DNA of 10,151 nt from JBFGFG01 sp041627475 (GTDB lineage: Bacteria > Actinomycetota > Nitriliruptoria > Nitriliruptorales > Nitriliruptoraceae). The notes beneath the pieces were generated by a model. The model was not told the origin of the DNA. It did no database searches and saw nothing but the letters and a program-made list of their open reading frames with translations. Where the stretch lies: positions 1 to 10,151 of the forward strand of contig JBFKQZ010000106.1 of NCBI GenBank assembly GCA_041627475.1, in the 5' to 3' direction. The position numbers and the translations under genes are program-made. Shown here piece after piece: positions 5,970 to 10,151 of the stretch (position 1 is the first letter of the stretch; every line of letters starts with the position of its first letter).

Positions 5970-7214
5970 TCAGTCGGCGCGTCGCGCCCAGTCCAGCGCC
6001 CGGTCGAGGCGCTGCTCGGTCTCCTGGCGCCACGTCGGCGACGCCACGCGGAGTGGGCCCGTGGCCAGACCGACCCACGCTGCGGCCGTGGCCCTCGCGA
6101 CGTCCGCGGGCGGGCACAGGGCCTCGGTGCCACGCAGGACGGCGGCCAGGCAGAGCTCGGCCTTCTCGGCCGTTCCTTCGTCGTCCTGCTGGGCCGCCAT
6201 GGCGCTGGCCTCGATCCCGGCGAGCAGGCGACCGAGGTCGTGGGCGACGTGACCGGTCCCCGCCCCGTCGACGTCGAGCAGGCCGGTGACGCGGCCGTCG
6301 TCGACGACGACCTGCCCGTCGTGGAGGTCGCCGTGGACCGTGCCGACAGGCCCCGCGACTGCTGCTGCTGCCGCGGCGAGGTCCCGGAGGTCACGACGCC
6401 GGCGGGGCAGGCGGTCGCCGAGCAGGGCCACGTGGCGGGTCACGTCGGCGAAGCCGTCCGGGTCCCCGCCAGCGTGAAGCGGGCCGACGCGCTGCATGCG
6501 GCCGACGACGTCCAGCAGCTCCGCTGCCGGGGGCGTGGCCGCGCCGGACCGGAGCAGGTCGCGGAGTGTGCGGCCGCGGACCGCGCCGAGGACGACGCAC
6601 CCGGCTTCCACGTCGTGCTCGAGGACGGGCGGCACCGGGAGCCCCCCGGCGGTGAGTGCGTCGTGGGTCCCGACGAGCTGGGTGGTGCGGTCGTGGACAC
6701 GGCGCGCGGTGCGGCCGCCGAGCAGCTTGAGGTACAGCGCGGGCTCGGCAGCGGCTGCCGGTCGCAGCTCGACGACGGCGCGGCGCGTCGGGCGGTAGCT
6801 GCGGGTCCGGATCGCCGGGGCGGTGCTGGTGGAGCCGTGGCGGGCGAGGAGCGTCCGTGCAGCGGCGGTGCTCACGGCGGTGGGCAGTCCCGGCAGGTAC
6901 GGGTCGTGCGGGAAGGCCCAGACGTGCACGGGGACGCCCTCGACGCGCGTGCGGGTCGCGCCGGGCGGCACAGCGCGCGCCGAGGCGTGGACGACGTAGA
7001 GTCGGTCGCGCGCCTCGCCGTGCACGTCCACGAGGTCCACCCGCAGCACGACGGCGATGCCCGTGTCGCCGCGACGGTGGACGGAGCGGACCGACCAGTC
7101 GCGCAGCCTGTCCCCGGTCGTGGCGAGGGCCGTCCGGAGGACGTCGCCCGCGATCGGCGTGGCGAGTGCGTCGGTGACCGCGCGGAGCGCGGCGGGGGTG
7201 GGGCGCTCCTGCAT
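5970..7214 (-). CDS. Phosphotransferase of the aminoglycoside phosphotransferase / maltokinase-like fold
   Basis: 414 residues from ATG at 7214-7212, preceded by AGGA five bases upstream. Residues 155-400 form a small-molecule kinase domain: LYLKLLGG (probable ATP-binding Lys), EHDVEAGCVVLGAVRGRTLRDLL (hinge region), and the catalytic loop HGDLHDGQVVV at 294-304 with Asp296 the probable base. LLDVDGAGTGHVAHDLGRLL carries the Mg-binding Asp314/Asp316. Gln301 occupies the position of the usual Brenner-motif Asn; Gln also occurs here in maltokinases (HGDLHLGQ-type loops), so this need not inactivate the enzyme. The N-terminal 150 residues (with VWAFPHDPYLPGLP around 112-126 and a YRPTRRAVVEL strand) form an extra cap, as in maltokinase-like proteins. 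The acceptor is unknown, and nothing in the neighbourhood indicates antibiotic resistance or trehalose/glycogen metabolism. It is divergent from the winged-helix gene. Confidence 0.88.
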   Translation of the reverse strand: MQERPTPAALRAVTDALATPIAGDVLRTALATTGDRLRDWSVRSVHRRGDTGIAVVLRVDLVDVHGEARDRLYVVHASARAVPPGATRTRVEGVPVHVWAFPHDPYLPGLPTAVSTAAARTLLARHGSTSTAPAIRTRSYRPTRRAVVELRPAAAAEPALYLKLLGGRTARRVHDRTTQLVGTHDALTAGGLPVPPVLEHDVEAGCVVLGAVRGRTLRDLLRSGAATPPAAELLDVVGRMQRVGPLHAGGDPDGFADVTRHVALLGDRLPRRRRDLRDLAAAAAAVAGPVGTVHGDLHDGQVVVDDGRVTGLLDVDGAGTGHVAHDLGRLLAGIEASAMAAQQDDEGTAEKAELCLAAVLRGTEALCPPADVARATAAAWVGLATGPLRVASPTWRQETEQRLDRALDWARRAD

Positions 7215-7367
7215 CGTCGTCCTGCTCGTCACCCGGAGTGTGGCGGGTGGAGGGCGCGCACGTGGCTCGTCCGGGCGTGTCGCGCCGCGCGGCGCCGTGC
7301 CGAAGTACGATCGGCCTTGCCGGAAACGACCTTCGGACCGGTACGAGCGACGACGCGGGAGACGCCG
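7215..7367. promoter_or_regulatory. Divergent intergenic region between phosphotransferase and winged-helix genes
   Basis: 153 bases. On the plus strand TACGAT (7306-7311) is a good actinobacterial -10 (TAnnnT) without a recognisable -35; it would give a leader of about 50 bases for the winged-helix gene. Around it lie CCGAAG (7300-7305) and its complement CTTCGG (7331-7336), which could be half-sites of an operator, but six-base matches 25 bases apart are weak evidence. The winged-helix gene has GGGAGA (7357-7362) before its ATG. On the minus strand I see only the ribosome site of the phosphotransferase. Confidence 0.35.
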
Positions 7368-7664
7368 ATGGGTCAGGGCCCGGGCTGGACCTTCCTGTCC
7401 AATCACGGTCACGTCATGGTGTGCCTCGCGCGCAACCCCGACGCGCGGCTGCGGGACGTCGCAGAGCAGGTCGGGATCACGGAACGCGCCGTCCAGGGCA
7501 TCGTGGCCGACCTCGTCCGCGACGGCTACGTGGACAAGGAGCGGCTCGGTCGGCGCAACCACTACGAGGTGCACACCGAGCTGCCGATGCGCCACCCGCT
7601 GGAGTCCGACCACCTCCTCGGGGAGCTCCTCGAGGCCATCGCGACGCCGGTCGAGCGCGGCTGA
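7368..7664 (+). CDS. Small stand-alone winged helix-turn-helix DNA-binding protein
   Basis: 98 residues from ATG at 7368, with GGAG (7358-7361) six bases upstream. WTFLSNHGHVMVCLARNPD (7-25) is helix 1, LRDVAEQVGI (28-37) helix 2, and TERAVQGIVADLVRDGYV (38-55) the recognition helix. KERLGRRNHYEVH (57-69) is the beta wing, a MarR/ArsR-like arrangement. Residues 70-98 are a short acidic tail that includes LLGELLEAI and could be a small dimerisation helix. There are no Cys residues suited to metal sensing (the only Cys is Cys19, in helix 1) and no ligand domain. Small proteins of this type are common in actinobacteria and are presumed transcription regulators. Its target may be the divergent phosphotransferase gene or its own promoter, inferred only from position. 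The stop codon is one base from that of the convergent histidine kinase. Confidence 0.88.
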   Translation: MGQGPGWTFLSNHGHVMVCLARNPDARLRDVAEQVGITERAVQGIVADLVRDGYVDKERLGRRNHYEVHTELPMRHPLESDHLLGELLEAIATPVERG

Positions 7665-7665
7665 G

Positions 7666-8949
7666 TCAGCCCTCGAGCGGTGCGACCGGCAGGGTCAGCA
7701 CGAACGCGCCCTCGGTGAGCACGAGCGCGCCGCCGTGTGCCTCCGCGATGCCCCGGGCGATCGGCAGACCGAGTCCGGAGCCGTCCGACGTCGTCGTGAA
7801 CCGGTGGAAGACCTCCTCCGTCCGTGCGGGGTCGACCCCGGGGCCGTCGTCGCTGACCACGAGGTCGACACTGCCGAGCGCGGTCCTGATCTCGACCGCG
7901 ACGCGGGACTTCGCGAACCGGCGCGCGTTGTCGAGCAGGTTGGCCAGTGCGTCCTGGACGGCGGCGGCCTCGCAGTGGACGACCGGGACCGGCTCGGCGT
8001 GGCGCAGCGTGAACGTCAGCTGCGGCGCGAGCGGCCGCTGCCGCTCGACCTCCGCGCGGGCCAGTTCGACGATGTCCGTCGGCCGGGGTCGCAGCGGCTC
8101 ACCACGGTCGATGCGCGCGATCCGCAGGAGACGGTCGACCAGGCGCGACATCCGTGTCGCCTCGCGCGAGACGTTGGCGACCATCCGGTCGCGGTCCGGG
8201 CCGTCGGGATCGGCGAGCAGGTTCTCGGCGGAGGCGCGGAGCCCGGTCAGGGGCGTCCGCAGCTGGTGCGCGGCGTCGGCCAGGAAGCGCCGGCTGCGCG
8301 ACTCGGCCTCCTCGGCGTCGGTCAGTGCGCGGTCCAGCGCGTCGATGGTGCGGTCGAAGGCCGATGCCATCCGTCCGAGTTCGGTGGTCGGGTCGGACGG
8401 GTCGAGCCGTCGTGTGCGGTCACCGGCGGCGATCTCGCCGGCCGTGTCGACGATCCGGTCCAGCGGTCGCGTCACGACCGACGAGGCCCGCAGGAGGAGG
8501 AGCGCGGCGAGGACCAGGGCTGCGCCCGACCCGACGACCTCGACCAGCAGCACCCCACGGAGCGTGTCGTCGACCGAGCCGCGCGGCACGAGCACGTCGA
8601 CGGTCGTGCCGTCGGAGAGGTCCACCGTGCTGGCAACGGCACCGGCCTGGTCCCCGACGTCGACCGGTGCGACGCCGGCCGGCACGGTGCGCAGCTCGGT
8701 CGCGCCGCTCCGCAGGACGGCGGGGACCTCGGCATCTGTCAGTGCGCGCTCCAGTGCGACGAGGTCGTCCGCGTCCGCGGCGAGCTCGGCGACGAGCGCC
8801 GTACGGACCGCCTGGACCTCGTCCAGCCCACCCTCCAGACGGTCCCGCAGGGTCAGGTAGACCGCTGCCTCGAGGACCACGACGAGCAGCACCACGACCC
8901 CGATGGTCACCATCGTGACGCGGGTCCGCAGCGACGGGGTCTCGATCAC
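7666..8949 (-). CDS. Membrane sensor histidine kinase of a two-component system
   Basis: 427 residues from GTG at 8949-8947. The start overlaps the stop of the response regulator gene as GTGA, indicating translational coupling. Domain order: TM1 about 14-34, extracytoplasmic sensor about 36-130 (roughly 95 residues, no recognised fold), TM2 about 131-156, and HAMP about 155-208 (VVTRPLDRIVDTAGEIAAGD). The HisKA domain has phosphoacceptor His228 in AAHQLRTPLTGLRA. The ATPase domain has N-box ANLLDNA (Asn341), G1 SDDGPGV (367-372), F box VFHRF and G2 GSGLGLPIARGIAEAHGG (390-407). All catalytic elements are intact, in contrast to the PAS pseudokinase in this window. It should sense an envelope signal and phosphorylate the adjacent regulator; the signal is not evident. 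Class I OmpR-associated kinase. Confidence 0.96.
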   Translation of the reverse strand: MIETPSLRTRVTMVTIGVVVLLVVVLEAAVYLTLRDRLEGGLDEVQAVRTALVAELAADADDLVALERALTDAEVPAVLRSGATELRTVPAGVAPVDVGDQAGAVASTVDLSDGTTVDVLVPRGSVDDTLRGVLLVEVVGSGAALVLAALLLLRASSVVTRPLDRIVDTAGEIAAGDRTRRLDPSDPTTELGRMASAFDRTIDALDRALTDAEEAESRSRRFLADAAHQLRTPLTGLRASAENLLADPDGPDRDRMVANVSREATRMSRLVDRLLRIARIDRGEPLRPRPTDIVELARAEVERQRPLAPQLTFTLRHAEPVPVVHCEAAAVQDALANLLDNARRFAKSRVAVEIRTALGSVDLVVSDDGPGVDPARTEEVFHRFTTTSDGSGLGLPIARGIAEAHGGALVLTEGAFVLTLPVAPLEG

Positions 8950-9623
8950 GTGCGCAGCACGTAGCCGATGCCGCGCACCGTGTGGATGAGGCGGTCGCCG
9001 TGGGCCTCCAGCTTGCGCCGCAGGGCCGAGATGTGGACCTCGACGAGGTTGGGGTCGTACGAGTCGAACTGCCAGACCGCGGACAGCAGGTGCTCCTTGG
9101 AGACGGCCTGGCCGCGACGTCGGCCGAGGGCGGTGAGCAGCTCGAACTCGGTGCGCGTGACCTCCACCTCCTCGTCGCCACGGCGCACCATGCGCGCGCC
9201 CTCGTCCACGACGAGGTCCCCCACCTGCCACGTCGGTGACGCGAGACGGCCGGCCCGGCGCAGGAGCGCCTCCACCCGGGCCAGCAGCTCGGCGACCGAG
9301 AACGGTTTGGTGAGGTAGTCGTCCGCCCCGGCCGCGAAGCCGTCGAGCCGGTCGGTCAGTTCGTCGGCCGCGGTCAGGAAGACCAGCGGCACGTCGGAGT
9401 CCGCGCGGAGCCTGCGACCCAGGGCGAGTCCGTCGGGGCCGTCCGGCAGACGGACGTCGAGCAGGACGAGGTCCGGTCGGAACGCGGCGACCTCGCGGTC
9501 GAAGGTCGTGCCGTCGGGGAGGCCCTGGACGACGTAGCCGGCCCCGCGCAGGGCGGTCTCGAGCGCGTCACGCACCGTCGCGTCGTCCTCGACGAGCAGC
9601 AGGCGGGCTGCGGCGGTGTCCAC
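8946..9623 (-). CDS. OmpR/PhoB-family response regulator
   Basis: 225 residues from GTG at 9623-9621, with GGAGG (9628-9632) four bases upstream. Residues 1-120 are the receiver domain: acidic pocket Glu12-Asp13-Asp14, phosphoacceptor Asp56 (DLVLLDVRLPDG), Thr84 (VFLTAAD) and Lys106 (YLTKPF). Residues 130-225 form the winged-helix effector domain (WQVGDLVVDEGARMVRRG; TRTEFELLTALGRRRGQAVSKEHLL; VEVHISALRRKLE; IHTVRGIGYVLR). The recognition-helix and wing sequences are typical of the family, which binds direct repeats as a dimer. It is the first gene of the operon with the kinase. The 11-bp-period repeat array just upstream (9682-9721) is a strong candidate for its own binding site. Confidence 0.97.
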   Translation of the reverse strand: MDTAAARLLLVEDDATVRDALETALRGAGYVVQGLPDGTTFDREVAAFRPDLVLLDVRLPDGPDGLALGRRLRADSDVPLVFLTAADELTDRLDGFAAGADDYLTKPFSVAELLARVEALLRRAGRLASPTWQVGDLVVDEGARMVRRGDEEVEVTRTEFELLTALGRRRGQAVSKEHLLSAVWQFDSYDPNLVEVHISALRRKLEAHGDRLIHTVRGIGYVLRT

Positions 9624-9645
9624 GCGTCCTCCGGATGTGGGCGGG

Positions 9646-9651
9646 ATCGTA
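9646..9651 (-). promoter_or_regulatory. Candidate -10 element for the response regulator operon
   Basis: TACGAT on the minus strand fits the actinobacterial -10 pattern TAnnnT and would start transcription about 15 bases before the GTG. The -35 position 17 bases further upstream (about 9669-9674) reads GAGGAT, which is not a -35 match. A promoter with a poor -35 and regulator-type repeats beginning eight bases beyond that position is what an activator-dependent OmpR/PhoB-type promoter looks like. This is inference from spacing only. Confidence 0.45.
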
Positions 9652-9681
9652 CGGGACCCACCCCCCGGATCCTCGGCGCCT

Positions 9682-9721
9682 CTTCAGGACACCTTCAGGT
9701 CTGCTTCAGGTTCCCCACAGG
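9682..9721. promoter_or_regulatory. Array of 11-bp-period direct repeats, probable OmpR-family operator
   Basis: Three exact copies of CTTCAGG start at 9682, 9693 and 9704, and a fourth imperfect copy CCACAGG starts at 9715. Each copy is separated by four bases, so the period is exactly 11 bp, one helical turn. Heptamer plus four-base spacer direct repeats are the known architecture of PhoB/PhoP/OmpR-family sites. The array lies 58 bases upstream of the response regulator start and 22 bases upstream of the antiporter ATG, between the two divergent genes. Four half-sites would fit two tandem dimers. Autoregulation of the pair and control of the antiporter are inferred. Confidence 0.72.
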
Positions 9722-9743
9722 TTCCGTCCCCCACGTTCACACC

Positions 9744-10151
9744 ATGGCACCAGAACTCGTCCAGCTCCTCGCCGCGGAGGGCACGACCGGTGGGCACGTC
9801 CCACCGGTCGATGTCGTCGCACTCGTCACGCTGTTGGTCGCAGCGTGGAGCGCTGGGTGGGTCGCCCGGCGTGTCGGCTACCCCTCGGTCCTCGGCGAGC
9901 TGCTCGCCGGGATCGTGCTCGGGCCGCCGCTGCTCGGCTGGCTGTCCGACGGGGCCGGCCTGGACGTCCTCGGCGAGCTCGGCGTCATCCTGATGATGCT
10001 GTGGATCGGGACCGAGCTCGACCTCAACAACCTCCGCAAGGCGTCGCGGGCCGGCCTGTACGCGGCGATCGGTGGCTTCGTCGTGCCGTTCGCGGGCGGC
10101 CTGGTCGTCATGCGGGTGTTCGGGTTCGACTGGATCGCGGCGATCTTCGTC
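9744..10151 (+). CDS. CPA2/Kef-type cation:proton antiporter, N-terminal part, cut by window edge
   Basis: 136 residues are visible from ATG at 9744, open to the window end. Four hydrophobic segments can be seen: about 22-40, 48-67, 74-92 and 103-123. RVGYPSVLGELLAGIVLGPPLLG (43-65) and DVLGELGVILMMLWIGTELDLNNLRK (74-99) are the hallmark first conserved blocks of the monovalent cation:proton antiporter-2 superfamily (KefB/KefC, GerN, NapA). The essential Asp pair and any regulatory C-terminal domain lie beyond the window. The expected role is Na+ or K+ exchange for H+ across the cytoplasmic membrane. There is no Shine-Dalgarno before the ATG (preceding bases are C-rich), so translation may be leaderless, or the true start may differ. 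The repeat array upstream suggests control by the neighbouring two-component system. Confidence 0.92.
   Translation, partial: MAPELVQLLAAEGTTGGHVPPVDVVALVTLLVAAWSAGWVARRVGYPSVLGELLAGIVLGPPLLGWLSDGAGLDVLGELGVILMMLWIGTELDLNNLRKASRAGLYAAIGGFVVPFAGGLVVMRVFGFDWIAAIFV

Noticed and set aside
6312..6335. Gln in place of the Brenner-motif Asn in the phosphotransferase as a sign of inactivation
   Set aside because: Gln at this position is known in maltokinase-type loops (HGDxHxGQ), and the catalytic Asp and Mg-binding DxD are present.
5970..7214. Annotation as an aminoglycoside resistance gene
   Set aside because: The fold is shared by many kinases of sugars, choline and other small molecules. The N-terminal cap resembles maltokinase-like proteins and there is no resistance context.
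4665..7664. A 999-codon open frame on the plus strand running through the pseudokinase and phosphotransferase region
   Set aside because: Everything before 7368 is antisense to two well-recognised minus-strand genes, and its composition (Arg/Gly/Val/Asp-rich, no domain) is typical of a GC-rich shadow frame. Only its last 98 codons, with their own ATG and ribosome site, are the real winged-helix gene.

Overview
The window is a gene-dense, very GC-rich chromosomal segment with many GTG starts, one apparent TTG start and strong third-position G/C bias. The gene content points to a high-GC actinobacterium: a DinG-family helicase, a small stand-alone winged-helix regulator, an OmpR-type two-component pair, and a maltokinase-like phosphotransferase. 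I cannot place it to genus from sequence alone. No rRNA, tRNA, CRISPR array, insertion sequence or phage gene is visible, and no gap between genes exceeds about 180 bases.

Layout, left to right. (1) The C-terminal part of a glycoside hydrolase family 3 enzyme (+) ends at 821. A hairpin at 824-861 separates it from a convergent lipoprotein gene (874-1518, -) encoding a type-1 copper (cupredoxin) protein. Its linker contains four perfect 24-bp repeats giving an Asp/Glu/His/Met-rich segment. (2) Divergent from it is a small SRPBCC protein (1676-2107, +). This converges on an NTF2/SnoaL-like protein (2109-2498, -). (3) Divergent from that is a DinG/XPD-type iron-sulfur helicase (2678-4681, +), which probably starts at a TTG behind a perfect Shine-Dalgarno. 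It converges on a PAS protein with a degenerate histidine-kinase core (4683-5846, -), preceded in the same direction by a maltokinase-like phosphotransferase (5970-7214, -). (4) Divergent from the phosphotransferase is a 98-residue winged-helix protein (7368-7664, +). It converges on a canonical two-component operon: response regulator (8946-9623, -) then histidine kinase (7666-8949, -), overlapping by GTGA. (5) Divergent from the regulator is the start of a CPA2/Kef-type cation:proton antiporter (9744 to the window edge, +).

The clearest functional unit is the two-component pair plus antiporter. Their shared intergenic region carries an array of CTTCAGG repeats at an exact 11-bp period, the architecture bound by OmpR/PhoB-family regulators. 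The simplest reading is that the regulator controls its own operon, the antiporter, or both. The other genes look like housekeeping or accessory singletons without an obvious common pathway.

Three features stand out beyond annotation: the 11-bp operator array; a kinase-like protein lacking its phosphoacceptor histidine and several ATP-site residues; and three convergent gene pairs whose stop codons are separated by exactly one base (TGA-N-TCA). I see no convincing evidence of a wholly new multi-gene system.
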